From: Saonia flava
Lineage (GTDB): Bacteria; Bacteroidota; Bacteroidia; Flavobacteriales; Flavobacteriaceae
DNA length: 64,000 bases
Direction of reading: 5' to 3'
NCBI RefSeq assembly: GCF_011927795.1
Contig: NZ_JAATJJ010000002.1
Coordinates: forward strand, 372,001 to 436,000
Shown here: positions 52,912 through 61,819 of the stretch, piece after piece
How positions within the stretch are numbered: position 1 is the first letter of the stretch
Layout: each line of letters begins with the position of its first letter
The notes under the pieces: generated by a model
What the model was told of the DNA's origin: nothing
Seen by the model: only the letters and a program-made list of their open reading frames with translations
The model's database searches: none
Translations under genes and position numbers: made by a program

Positions 52912-53460
52912 TTATAGATTTTGATAAATATAAACCTCTGTTGCTCCCATACCATATTTTTGGTAATCAGCATCGTAGTATTTTACATTATCATACCTCT
53001 TAAAAAGATAATAAAGCTCTTCTTTTAAAATTCCCTCTCCTACTCCATGAATGAACACTACCTTTTGAATTCTTTTGCGAATGGCAAAATCCAGTTGTCG
53101 TTTGGCAGTTTCTAATTGCAGGTTTAGCATTTCATGATTACTCATACCCTTTGTGAATTTTGCCAGTTGGTGAATATGTAAATCTACCTCCATTTTTGGG
53201 GCATTACGTTCCTTGGGCTTCACTACTTGCCGATTTGGTTTTTTATTTGATTCTTTCTCCTTTTTTATTTGGGCCACTTCAAAATTAGTAACCCTTATTT
53301 TTGTGCCAGACGACTTGCCTATTAATTCTTCAGGAGAAAAACTCATATGGAAACCATCATCTGTTTCCACTAAAATAGAGGCCCCATCAATCCCCATAAC
53401 AATACCTTCAATGGTATCATCCAAAACTTCCACTCTTTCGCCAATTTTAAACTTATTCAT
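52912..53460 (-). CDS. DUF2027/Smr domain protein
   Basis: The start is taken at MNKFKIGERVEVLDD; alternatives lie up to 21 bases upstream. At 182 residues it has a KOW/DUF2027-like beta domain (EGIVMGIDGASILVETDDGFHM), a Lys-rich linker (70-95), and an Smr domain from about 96: VDLHIHQLAKFT, QLDFAIRKRIQKVVFIHGVGEGILK, giving the DLHG-like DLHIH and HGVG nuclease motifs. In Bacteroidota these are nucleic-acid-binding proteins of uncertain role. Confidence 0.85.
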   Translation of the reverse strand: MNKFKIGERVEVLDDTIEGIVMGIDGASILVETDDGFHMSFSPEELIGKSSGTKIRVTNFEVAQIKKEKESNKKPNRQVVKPKERNAPKMEVDLHIHQLAKFTKGMSNHEMLNLQLETAKRQLDFAIRKRIQKVVFIHGVGEGILKEELYYLFKRYDNVKYYDADYQKYGMGATEVYIYQNL

Positions 53461-53644
53461 CTTCTCCTTGTTCATTATCACTGTTTATAATGGACCATGC
53501 TTGGGAAGATTTATAAATGCCAAACATTAACAAAACAATTCCAACAGAAAATGCATATTCTTTTTGAACAAAGGCTTTTCCAAACCCTATAGTAATTGCT
53601 CCCAGTACTATGAGGATAAAATAAATGGCTCTTTTTGTTTTCAT
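53453..53644 (-). CDS. Small two-helix membrane protein
   Basis: This 63-residue protein starts MKTKRAIYFILIVLGAITIG, with two hydrophobic segments (about 6-22, 30-46) and an acidic tail (NDNEQGEDE). It overlaps the Smr gene start by a few bases, so the two are probably cotranscribed. No family recognised. Confidence 0.65.
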   Translation of the reverse strand: MKTKRAIYFILIVLGAITIGFGKAFVQKEYAFSVGIVLLMFGIYKSSQAWSIINSDNEQGEDE

Positions 53645-53674
53645 ACACCCAAAAATAATAGTATTTTTCCGCTT

Positions 53675-54007
53675 ATGAACATTGGTGTTTTAAAATTGCA
53701 GTTCTTGACCTTATGGGCGGTATCGGAGAACTATATGCTTCCCTGTCTAAATAAAAAATTATTTGGCATAGAATGTCCTGGCTGCGGTATACAACGTTCT
53801 TTTTCATTTTTATTACAAGGTGATTTTCTTGCTGCGTTTAAAATGTACCCTGCCATTTATACGCTTTTGATATTGCTTTCTTTTGCAGGGGTAAACCTTT
53901 TTTTGAAGTTTAAATACGATTTCAAAATAAAGGTGTTCTTACTTGTTTTAAACGTTGCAATAATTGCAATTAGTTATATTATTAAAATGAATAACCTAAT
54001 CCACTAA
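53675..54007 (+). CDS. DUF2752 domain membrane protein
   Basis: The start is MNIGVLKLQFLTLWAV; an upstream in-frame start at 53564 is less likely. The 110 residues carry the family signature CPGCGIQRSFSFLLQGDF (about 34-51) followed by PAIYTLLILLSFAG and a last helix. DUF2752 proteins have a conserved cysteine pair and unknown function. The next two genes are also small Cys-rich membrane proteins. Confidence 0.88.
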   Translation: MNIGVLKLQFLTLWAVSENYMLPCLNKKLFGIECPGCGIQRSFSFLLQGDFLAAFKMYPAIYTLLILLSFAGVNLFLKFKYDFKIKVFLLVLNVAIIAISYIIKMNNLIH

Positions 54008-54018
54008 AACTTTTAATT

Positions 54019-54348
54019 ATGGAACAACAAAAATTACCTAACTCAACCTTAATCCTTGTCTTTGGAATTATCTCCATTGTAACATGTTGCTGTTATGGTA
54101 TCATTGGACTAATATTTGGGGTCATTGCATTAATTCTTGCCCCAAAGGCATCCAAATTATATTTTGAAAACACTGAGTTATATACTGGGTACCAAAATGT
54201 GAAAACTGGGAAAATTTTGGCAATTATTGGAATTATATTAAATCTTTTATTTTTAGCTTATATGATATGGGCTGTTTCCTACTTTGGTTGGGATGCATTG
54301 CAAGACCCAGAGTTATTGAGAGAGAGAATGGAAGAATTTGGACAATAA
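54019..54348 (+). CDS. CCC-motif membrane protein
   Basis: This 109-residue protein has two membrane helices with the CCC motif TCCCYGIIGLIFGVIALILAP and a second helix (LAIIGIILNLLFLAYMIW). Polar segments with VKTGK link the helices. It is a typical CCC-motif family protein; function unknown. A paralogue follows after 19 bases. Confidence 0.85.
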   Translation: MEQQKLPNSTLILVFGIISIVTCCCYGIIGLIFGVIALILAPKASKLYFENTELYTGYQNVKTGKILAIIGIILNLLFLAYMIWAVSYFGWDALQDPELLRERMEEFGQ

Positions 54349-54367
54349 AAACTAATCAATATAATAA

Positions 54368-54670
54368 ATGAATCAACAACCATTACCGGGAGCCAGTACA
54401 GTTATGACCATGGGAATAATTTCCATTGTAGGCTCATTGATTTGCTGCGGGCCATTTGCTGCTATTTTTAGTATAATTGGACTGTCTAAGGCAAAAAGTG
54501 CAGAAAAAATGTATAATGAAAATCCAGAATCCTATTCTGGATTTGAAAGTGTTAAAACTGGAAAGATATTGTCCTATATTGGTTTAGGGCTCTCTCTAAT
54601 AATGCTTGTATTAACAATTATATATTTTGGTGTAATTATAGCTATGATATCATCTGGTGAGTTTCAATAG
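54368..54670 (+). CDS. CCC-motif-like membrane protein, paralogue
   Basis: This 100-residue protein has the same layout as the gene before it (MGIISIVGSLICCGPFAAIF; YSGFESVKTGKILSYIGLGLS) but only two cysteines at the motif. Tandem duplication of the family is likely. A terminator follows at 54702. Confidence 0.85.
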   Translation: MNQQPLPGASTVMTMGIISIVGSLICCGPFAAIFSIIGLSKAKSAEKMYNENPESYSGFESVKTGKILSYIGLGLSLIMLVLTIIYFGVIIAMISSGEFQ

Positions 54671-54701
54671 CATTTAATTAATCCCAAAGGGTTATTATAA
54701 T

Positions 54702-54739
54702 AAATAAAAGACCACCAATTAGGTGGTCTTTTATTTATT
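54702..54739. terminator. Bidirectional rho-independent terminator
   Basis: AAAAGACCACC, then loop AATT, then GGTGGTCTTTT: an 11-base perfect stem flanked by A- and T-runs. It lies between the convergent CCC-motif and recQ genes and can serve both. Confidence 0.9.
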
Positions 54740-54759
54740 ATAGTTGTCTCAACATACTA

Positions 54760-56955
54760 TCAATTCGCAACCTCACTCATAAACTTTAACCGGTATAGCC
54801 TTAGTTCCTCTTCTTCATAATCACCATCAAACTCCTCAATCGCCGTTTCTATATCATCCGATTCTGCCTCTAAAAAATAATCATGGATTTCTTCTTGATG
54901 ATCTTCGTCCATAATATCATCGACCCAGTAATCAATATTTAGTTTTGTACCACTAAACACTATTTGCTCCATGGCCTTTATCAATTCTTTCATTTCCATT
55001 CCCTTGGCCGAAGCAATATCACTCAAGGGCAATTTCCTATCTACATTTTGAATAATATATAATTTTAAGGCTGAATTGGCTCCTGTACTTTTGACCACCA
55101 GATCATCTGGTCTAATTATTTCATTTTCTTCCACATAAGAAGAAATCAACTCTATAAATGGCTTTCCGTATTTCTTTGCTTTTCCTTCACCCACACCATG
55201 AATATTAGTGAGTTCCTCCATGGAAATTGGATATTTAAGAGACATGTCCTCTATAGAAGGGTCCTGGAAGATTACAAATGGCGGCACTTCCAATTTAGTT
55301 GCCTGTTTTTTTCTTAGACTCTTAAGCAGTTTCAATAAATTCTCATCAGCCACACCACCACCCGCCTTGGCGGCACTTACTATGGCGTCATCATTTTCCT
55401 TATTGTATACATGATCCATTGTCATCATAAAAGATGAGGGGCTATCCAGAAACTTATCTCCATCTGGAGTAAGATGTAAAATCCCGTATTGTTCAATTTC
55501 CTTTCTAATTAAACCAGCGACCAAAACTTGTCGAATCAATGCCATCCAATAATTTTCTAACTTATCGGAACCCACGCCAAAGAACTCTTTTTCGTTTGTT
55601 TTATGGGAAGTTATTAGGGCGTTTAATGTACCTGTTAATGCTTTTACTATTTCTTTGGACTTAAATTTCTCATTAGTACCTTTAATAACAGTAAGCAGTT
55701 TTACTACATTCTCCTTGGCTTCCTCTTTTTCTTTTGGATTACGAGTATTGTCATCCATATCCGCACCTGCACCGTTAACCTCATCAAAGTCTTCCCCAAA
55801 ATAATGAAGAATGAATTTTCTTCTGGACATGGAAGTTTCTGCATAGGCCACAATCTCCTGCAATAGGGCATTGCCTATTTCCTGTTCTGCCACAGGCTTA
55901 CCAGACATAAATTTTTCAAGCTTTTCAATATCCTTATAAGAGTAAAATGCCAAACAATGCCCTTCGCCATCATCCCTACCGGCCCTACCCGTTTCTTGGT
56001 AATAACTTTCTATGCTTTTTGGAATATCATGATGGATTACAAAGCGGACATCTGGCTTATCGATTCCCATTCCAAAAGCTATGGTTGCCACTACCACATC
56101 TACATCCTCCATTAAAAACATATCCTGGTACTTCGACCGCGTCTTAGCATCAAAACCAGCATGGTAGGGAACAGCACTTACGCCATTAACCTGCAATACC
56201 TGGGCAAGCTCCTCTACTCTTTTTCTACTTAAACAGTAAATAATTCCAGACTTACCCTCATTCTGTTTTACAAAACGGATAATATCTCCATCTACATTTT
56301 GGGTTTTAGGGCGTACTTCATAAAAAAGATTGGGCCTGTTAAAAGAGGCCTTAAATACTTTTGCGCCCACAATTCCCAAATTTTTAATAATATCCTCTTG
56401 CACTTTGGGCGTTGCCGTAGCCGTAAGTCCTATGATTGGAATATTATTCCCCAAACGACCAATAATATCTTTTAGGTTTCTATATTCAGGTCTAAAATCA
56501 TGGCCCCATTCGGATATACAATGTGCCTCATCTATTGCGACAAAAGATACTTTTACAGTTCGTAAAAACTCAATGTTCTCTTCTTTGGTCAAAGATTCGG
56601 GAGCCACATATAATAACTTTGTAATTCCCCTTGTAATGTCCTCTTTAACAGTTTTGACCTCGGTTTTTGTCAGTGACGAATTCAATACGTGGGCAACACC
56701 AAATTCTGAGGATACCCCTCGTAGTGCGTCTACCTGATTTTTCATTAAGGCTATTAATGGAGAAACCACAATGGCCGTTCCATCTTGCATCAAGGCCGGA
56801 AGTTGATAACAGAGTGACTTGCCTCCACCCGTTGGCATAATCACAAAAGTATTGTTCCCCTGAATAATATTCTGAATTACATCTTCCTGAAGTCCCTTGA
56901 ATTTTGAAAAACCAAAAAACTTTTTCAGTGATGCATGTATATCAATTTTACTCAA
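54760..56955 (-). CDS. recQ: ATP-dependent DNA helicase RecQ
   Basis: This 731-residue helicase starts MSKIDIHASLKKFFGFSKF. It has Walker A in MPTGGGKSLCYQLPAL (about 40-55), DEAH in AIDEAHCISEWGHDFRPEY, motif VI in YYQETGRAGRDDGEGHC, then the RQC region and an HRDC domain with IHGVGEGKAKKYGKPF near 600. The cysteines of the E. coli zinc site are not seen after LHYFGEDF (next residues are EVNGAGADMDDN), as in other flavobacterial RecQ proteins as far as I know. It acts in recombination and fork repair. Confidence 0.94.
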   Translation of the reverse strand: MSKIDIHASLKKFFGFSKFKGLQEDVIQNIIQGNNTFVIMPTGGGKSLCYQLPALMQDGTAIVVSPLIALMKNQVDALRGVSSEFGVAHVLNSSLTKTEVKTVKEDITRGITKLLYVAPESLTKEENIEFLRTVKVSFVAIDEAHCISEWGHDFRPEYRNLKDIIGRLGNNIPIIGLTATATPKVQEDIIKNLGIVGAKVFKASFNRPNLFYEVRPKTQNVDGDIIRFVKQNEGKSGIIYCLSRKRVEELAQVLQVNGVSAVPYHAGFDAKTRSKYQDMFLMEDVDVVVATIAFGMGIDKPDVRFVIHHDIPKSIESYYQETGRAGRDDGEGHCLAFYSYKDIEKLEKFMSGKPVAEQEIGNALLQEIVAYAETSMSRRKFILHYFGEDFDEVNGAGADMDDNTRNPKEKEEAKENVVKLLTVIKGTNEKFKSKEIVKALTGTLNALITSHKTNEKEFFGVGSDKLENYWMALIRQVLVAGLIRKEIEQYGILHLTPDGDKFLDSPSSFMMTMDHVYNKENDDAIVSAAKAGGGVADENLLKLLKSLRKKQATKLEVPPFVIFQDPSIEDMSLKYPISMEELTNIHGVGEGKAKKYGKPFIELISSYVEENEIIRPDDLVVKSTGANSALKLYIIQNVDRKLPLSDIASAKGMEMKELIKAMEQIVFSGTKLNIDYWVDDIMDEDHQEEIHDYFLEAESDDIETAIEEFDGDYEEEELRLYRLKFMSEVAN

Positions 56956-57103
56956 ACTAATATTTATTTTATTTTATAGTTCACATGGTTAGTGTGTGCC
57001 AAAATTTGACTTTATTAAGATAAGGCTTTTTCCTCATTTTAAAGAATAATCACAAAAATATAATTTACATAACTTAAAAAATACCCCATAAAATAAGTTT
57101 GTG

Positions 57104-57111
57104 TAATTTTG
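57104..57111 (+). promoter_or_regulatory. Possible promoter -7 box in the recQ/isomerase intergenic region
   Basis: TAATTTTG fits TAnnTTTG, 58 bases upstream of the plus-strand start codon. The region 56956-57168 is AT-rich and contains nothing else visible. Confidence 0.35.
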
Positions 57112-57168
57112 CTATCTTAAATATAATATATTCTTTTAGGAATTCAACCACATAATTAAAGGATTACT

Positions 57169-58134
57169 TTGAGCAATACCCAAGCTATACTTGACATAGC
57201 AAAGAAAACCATTGAAACCGAAGGAGAAGCTATCCATAACTTAACTTCCTTCCTAAATGATGGATTTGCTAATGCCGTAAATTGTATTCTAACGTCCAAA
57301 GGTAGGGTTATTGTATCTGGTGTGGGCAAAAGTGCCATTATAGCCTCAAAAATAGTAGCTACGCTAAATTCAACCGGAACACCAGCAATCTTTATGCACG
57401 CTGCCGATGCTATTCATGGAGATTTGGGAACCATACAAAAGAACGATGTTGTTATTTGCATCTCTAAGAGTGGAAATACCGCAGAAATAAAAGCACTGGT
57501 ACCCCTTATTAAAAGAGGTGAAAATAAACTAATTGGAATGACCGGCAGTATGGATTCCTACCTTGCCAAACAGGCCGATTTTATTTTGAACACCCATGTA
57601 AAAAAAGAAGCCTGCCCCAACGGACTGGCGCCAACCACAAGTACCACAGCACAAATGGTAATGGGAGATGCTCTTGCCATTTGTCTTTTGGAATTAAAAG
57701 GTTTTGACAGTAACGATTTTGCACACTATCACCCTGGTGGTGCATTGGGCAAGAAATTATACTTAAGAGTACAGGATATTGCAACAAACAATATGAAACC
57801 TCAAGTAAAAAGTACAGCGCAGGTAAAAGAAGTAATTGTAGAAATTTCCGAGAAAATGCTTGGAGTAACTGCCGTTATCCAAGATGGGAAAATAGTGGGA
57901 GTTGTAACCGATGGTGACATTCGTAGAATGTTGAACAAATTTGATAACATAGGCGGGTTGACGGCCAAAGACATTATGAGCAGCAATCCTAAAACTATAG
58001 ATGCGGATGTATTGGCCATAAAGGCACTGGAAATAATGCAAGAAAAGGGAATTACCCAATTGCTGGCAACTAAAAACAAAGAATATGTGGGTGTTGTACA
58101 TATTCACAACTTAATAAATGAAGGTATTATATAA
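57169..58134 (+). CDS. kdsD: Arabinose-5-phosphate isomerase (KpsF/GutQ family)
   Basis: This 321-residue protein has an N-terminal SIS domain (GRVIVSGVGKSAIIASKI, DVVICISKSGNTAEIKAL, about 45-110) and two CBS domains (about 205-320: MLGVTAVIQDGKIVGVVTDGD, LLATKNKEYVGVVHIHNL). It turns ribulose-5-phosphate into arabinose-5-phosphate for Kdo and so LPS. The start is TTG at 57169, with no good in-frame ATG near. Its stop overlaps the ATG of tatC by one base. Confidence 0.93.
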   Translation: MSNTQAILDIAKKTIETEGEAIHNLTSFLNDGFANAVNCILTSKGRVIVSGVGKSAIIASKIVATLNSTGTPAIFMHAADAIHGDLGTIQKNDVVICISKSGNTAEIKALVPLIKRGENKLIGMTGSMDSYLAKQADFILNTHVKKEACPNGLAPTTSTTAQMVMGDALAICLLELKGFDSNDFAHYHPGGALGKKLYLRVQDIATNNMKPQVKSTAQVKEVIVEISEKMLGVTAVIQDGKIVGVVTDGDIRRMLNKFDNIGGLTAKDIMSSNPKTIDADVLAIKALEIMQEKGITQLLATKNKEYVGVVHIHNLINEGII

Positions 58135-58973
58135 TGGCTAGAAAAAAAGTTGAAAACCCCAATGAAATGTCTTTTTTAGACCATTTGGAAGAATTGAGAT
58201 GGCACTTGATCAGATCAACATTGGCAGTGGTACTTATAGGATCTGTTGCATTTATGATGAAAACATTCATTTTTGACACCGTACTATTAGGCCCCTCATA
58301 TATGAGTTTTCCAACCTATCAATTCTTTTGCAATATTGCAACATCTATTGGGTTTGACTCAGCTTTTTGTGCCGAGAAGCTTCCATTTGCAATCCAAAGT
58401 CGCCAAATGTCCGGACAATTTTCTATACATATATGGACATCCATTTGGGCAGGGTTCATTGTTGGGTTTCCCTATATTTTATGGGAATTGTGGAAATTTA
58501 TAAGTCCTGGACTTCATGAGAAAGAACGCAAGAATTCCCGAGGCTTTATTTTAATAGCCTCCCTATTATTCTTTTCGGGAATTTTGTTTGGGTATTATGT
58601 AGTAGCTCCATTATCCATTAACTTTTTAGGAACTTACCAAGTAAGCGCATCCGTTTTAAATGAGTTTGATATAGATTCATACATTGGTACTTTAAAAACC
58701 TCTGTATTGGCCTGTGGAGTGTTGTTTGAACTACCTATCATCATCTTCTTTTTAACAAAAGTTGGGTTGGTAACCCCAGAAATTCTAAAGAAATATAGAA
58801 AAATAGCCTTGGTGGTTGTATTGATTTTGTCAGCAGTAATTACACCTCCAGATGTTGTAAGCCAAATTATTGTGGCCATACCTGTTCTTATACTGTACCA
58901 AATAAGTATTTATATTTCTAAAGTTGTATTAAAAAGAGAGGCAAAAAAGAACAACAAATTAAAAACCCGATAA
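58134..58973 (+). CDS. tatC: Sec-independent protein translocase TatC
   Basis: This 279-residue protein has six predicted helices and the MSFLDHLEELRWHLIRS N-terminus. FYVVAPLSINFLGTYQV-like PLSINFL, GVLFELPIIIFFLTKVG, and VITPPDVVSQIIVAIPVLILYQISI are family-typical. It is the receptor core of the twin-arginine system. A cytoplasmic basic tail (REAKKNNKLKTR) ends it. It forms a run with the isomerase gene and lptB. Confidence 0.95.
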   Translation: MARKKVENPNEMSFLDHLEELRWHLIRSTLAVVLIGSVAFMMKTFIFDTVLLGPSYMSFPTYQFFCNIATSIGFDSAFCAEKLPFAIQSRQMSGQFSIHIWTSIWAGFIVGFPYILWELWKFISPGLHEKERKNSRGFILIASLLFFSGILFGYYVVAPLSINFLGTYQVSASVLNEFDIDSYIGTLKTSVLACGVLFELPIIIFFLTKVGLVTPEILKKYRKIALVVVLILSAVITPPDVVSQIIVAIPVLILYQISIYISKVVLKREAKKNNKLKTR

Positions 58974-59041
58974 GGTTAAATATTCTGTAATTCTTTTTTG
59001 ATGAAAAATATATGGCTTAGCTTTGAAAGCCAACAGATAGT

Positions 59042-59782
59042 ATGAAGCTTAGAGCAGACAACATAATGAAGGCCTATAGGGGGCGACAAGTAGTAAGAGG
59101 AATTTCTTTAGAGGTAAACCAAGGGGAAATTGTTGGGCTTTTGGGGCCCAATGGTGCAGGAAAAACTACTTCTTTTTACATGATTGTTGGGCTTGTTAAA
59201 CCCAATGGTGGAAAAATTTTCTTGGACAATACAGAAATTACCAATTTTCCCATGTATAAAAGAGCACAACATGGGATTGGATATCTGGCTCAAGAAGCAT
59301 CTGTTTTTAGAAAATTGAGCATTGAAAAAAATATTCTAAGTGTTTTACAATTGACCAAGCTAAGTAAAAAAGAGCAGGAAATGAAAATGGAATCTCTGAT
59401 TGAAGAATTTGGTTTAGGTCATATTAGAAAAAACCGTGGAGATTTATTATCTGGTGGAGAACGTAGACGAACGGAGATTGCCCGTGCCTTGGCAACAGAC
59501 CCGAATTTCATTTTATTGGATGAACCTTTTGCAGGTGTTGACCCCGTTGCCGTTGAAGATATTCAACGTATTGTGGCCCAACTAAAGGATAAGAATATCG
59601 GAATTCTTATAACGGACCATAACGTTCAAGAAACTTTGGCGATTACAGAACGCTCCTACTTAATGTTCGAAGGAGGCATCCTTAAGTCTGGTGTGCCAGA
59701 AGAATTGGCTGCAGATGAAATGGTGCGCAAAGTCTACTTGGGACAAAACTTTGAACTACGCAAAAAGAAATTGGACTTTTAG
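59042..59782 (+). CDS. lptB: LPS export ABC transporter ATP-binding protein
   Basis: This 246-residue ABC ATPase has Walker A GPNGAGKTT near 36-44, signature LLSGGERRRTEIARAL, Walker B ILLDEPFAGVDP and the H-loop in TDHNVQETL. It powers LptFG, which extract LPS from the inner membrane. The gene ends four bases into the convergent pssA gene. Confidence 0.94.
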   Translation: MKLRADNIMKAYRGRQVVRGISLEVNQGEIVGLLGPNGAGKTTSFYMIVGLVKPNGGKIFLDNTEITNFPMYKRAQHGIGYLAQEASVFRKLSIEKNILSVLQLTKLSKKEQEMKMESLIEEFGLGHIRKNRGDLLSGGERRRTEIARALATDPNFILLDEPFAGVDPVAVEDIQRIVAQLKDKNIGILITDHNVQETLAITERSYLMFEGGILKSGVPEELAADEMVRKVYLGQNFELRKKKLDF

Positions 59783-60522
59783 TCTTCTCCTATACTGGTA
59801 ATCAAAGAACTCACTATATAAAAAGCTATAATAATAGGTATGGCCAAGAATTTCATAGTCCCAAGCAATACAATACTAATAATTATAAAAACATACCTAA
59901 GGGAATTGTCCTTAAAACTCCAATTCTTAAACTTAAGGGCAAAGAGTTTAATTTTAGAGTTGAGCAGATAACAACTCAAAAGTGTCAACCCAATTAAGAA
60001 CCAGGGATTTAAAATAATGTTATTTAAATAATCATTATTATGGTAGAGTAATATTAAGGGTAAAGAAATAATCAGCAAGGCATTGGCAGGAGTTGGTAAT
60101 CCAATAAAAGAAGAAGCTTGGTTTTCATCAATATTAAACTTTGCCAATCTATAGCCCGATGCCATTGTAATTAAAAATCCAAAAAAAGCTAAAGGAGTAA
60201 CTTCTATTCCCATCCAGTTCACAGCTCTATCAATACCCATATAATTCCATCCTCCATCAATTGACATATTCAATAACTGAAACATCACAATTCCAGGAAC
60301 AAGTCCGCTCGTAATCATATCGGCCAGTGAATCCAATTGAAGGCCTAATTCGCTACGTGCATTCAAGGCACGTGCTGCCAACCCATCAAAAAAATCACAG
60401 AGAACTCCAAATGAGAAGAGCAGAGCTGCTAATTCTAGTTGGTTCAATACAGCAAATACGGCAGCAATACTGCCAAAAAAAATATTTAGTAAGGTGATAA
60501 AGTTGGGTATATGCTGTTTCAT
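59779..60522 (-). CDS. pssA: CDP-diacylglycerol-serine O-phosphatidyltransferase
   Basis: This 247-residue membrane enzyme starts MKQHIPNFITLLNIFFGS. It has the CDP-alcohol phosphotransferase motif: DFFDGLAAR followed by SELGLQLDSLADM (D-G-x2-A-R-x8-G-x3-D-x3-D). About seven hydrophobic segments follow. It makes phosphatidylserine, the first step to phosphatidylethanolamine. Subtype (serine transferase) is from family knowledge of the order Flavobacteriales. Confidence 0.88.
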   Translation of the reverse strand: MKQHIPNFITLLNIFFGSIAAVFAVLNQLELAALLFSFGVLCDFFDGLAARALNARSELGLQLDSLADMITSGLVPGIVMFQLLNMSIDGGWNYMGIDRAVNWMGIEVTPLAFFGFLITMASGYRLAKFNIDENQASSFIGLPTPANALLIISLPLILLYHNNDYLNNIILNPWFLIGLTLLSCYLLNSKIKLFALKFKNWSFKDNSLRYVFIIISIVLLGTMKFLAIPIIIAFYIVSSLITSIGED

Positions 60523-60624
60523 ACAGTGGATTTTCCCAAAAATAACATAAATTTCTATTGGAAACAGCTTGGTCTCTGTTTAGCTAAGAAATTTATTTGG
60601 ATATTTGTTTTGCAACCAAAAACA

Positions 60625-61806
60625 ATGAAACAAAAATTCCTTTTATCGCTTCTACTCTTTTGTATTCTAGGCAAAATTAATTCACAAACCCCTGAACTAT
60701 CTCCTAAATCATACATTAGTGTTATTACTTGTGGGGCTGGAGAAGAACTTTATTCATCCTTTGGACATAGTGCTTTTAGGGTACAGGACTCGGTTTTAGG
60801 TATTGATGTAGTCTATAATTATGGCACTTTTAATTTTAACACCCCTAATTTTTACACAAAATTTGCTAGAGGTAAATTGTTGTATTCTTTAAGCCGTAAT
60901 AGGTTCGAAAATTTTCTATTCTCATATGAACTGGAACAAAGATGGGTAAAAGAACAAATACTAAGCCTATCATTGAAAGAAAAAAATGAGCTTTTTAGAT
61001 TTCTTGAAAACAACTACTTACCAGAAAATAGGGATTATAAATATGATTTTTTTTATGATAATTGTGCTACACGGGAAAGAGATGTTCTAGAGAAAGTCTA
61101 TGGGTCCAATATAGTGTTTAAGGAAAATCATCTAGAAGAGCAATACACATTCCGAGAGCTTATTCACCAAAACTTAAGCACTAACTCATGGGCCGCATTT
61201 GGGATAGATTTGGCCTTGGGCTCCGTAATTGATAAGAAAGCAAGTCCAAGAGAGCATATGTACCTACCTTTCTATGTCATGAAACAATTGGACAACACCG
61301 ATTTTAACGGAAAACCAATAGTTCAACGAGAGCGTACCATTCTAGACTTTGGCCAAAAAATTAATGGCAACTACCTTTTGGCCTCACCCCTATTTTGGCT
61401 ACTTCTTTTATTGTTATTTGTAGTTATTATTACCTATATAGATTTTAAAAATATTACCAGAAGTAGATGGTTGGATTTTTTCCTGTTTATATTTACGGGC
61501 ATAGCCGGGTTTATTATTCTATTTCTTTGGCTCTTAACTGATCACTCCGCCACTGCTGGTAATTTTAATATTCTTTGGGCTTTTGCACCAAACCTTGTTA
61601 TTGCTTTTTTTATCATCAAAAAGAATAGGCTCCCAGATTGGTTTGACATATACTTATATATTTTATTGGGGTTATTGGTCCTCTGTATTGTTTTATGGCT
61701 TGTTGGTGTTCAAACCTTTTCTCCTCTTATTAGTATTCTTTTGCTCACATTGGGAATAAGATATCTATTTTTGCACTATACCTTTAAAAAAGGTGAACTG
61801 GTCTAA
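60625..61806 (+). CDS. DUF4105 domain membrane protein
   Basis: The start is MKQKFLLSLLLFCILGK with a signal peptide; a longer in-frame start overlaps pssA and is rejected. The DUF4105 domain (about 25-210) holds SVITCGAGEELYSSFGHSAF (GHSA is the typical box), YNYGTFNF and FFYDNCATRERD, the cysteine/histidine peptidase-like motif. Four membrane helices (about 245-390) follow. Similar proteins in Bacteroidota are envelope proteins of unknown activity. Confidence 0.9.
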   Translation: MKQKFLLSLLLFCILGKINSQTPELSPKSYISVITCGAGEELYSSFGHSAFRVQDSVLGIDVVYNYGTFNFNTPNFYTKFARGKLLYSLSRNRFENFLFSYELEQRWVKEQILSLSLKEKNELFRFLENNYLPENRDYKYDFFYDNCATRERDVLEKVYGSNIVFKENHLEEQYTFRELIHQNLSTNSWAAFGIDLALGSVIDKKASPREHMYLPFYVMKQLDNTDFNGKPIVQRERTILDFGQKINGNYLLASPLFWLLLLLLFVVIITYIDFKNITRSRWLDFFLFIFTGIAGFIILFLWLLTDHSATAGNFNILWAFAPNLVIAFFIIKKNRLPDWFDIYLYILLGLLVLCIVLWLVGVQTFSPLISILLLTLGIRYLFLHYTFKKGELV

Positions 61807-61819
61807 ACGACATAACTGA

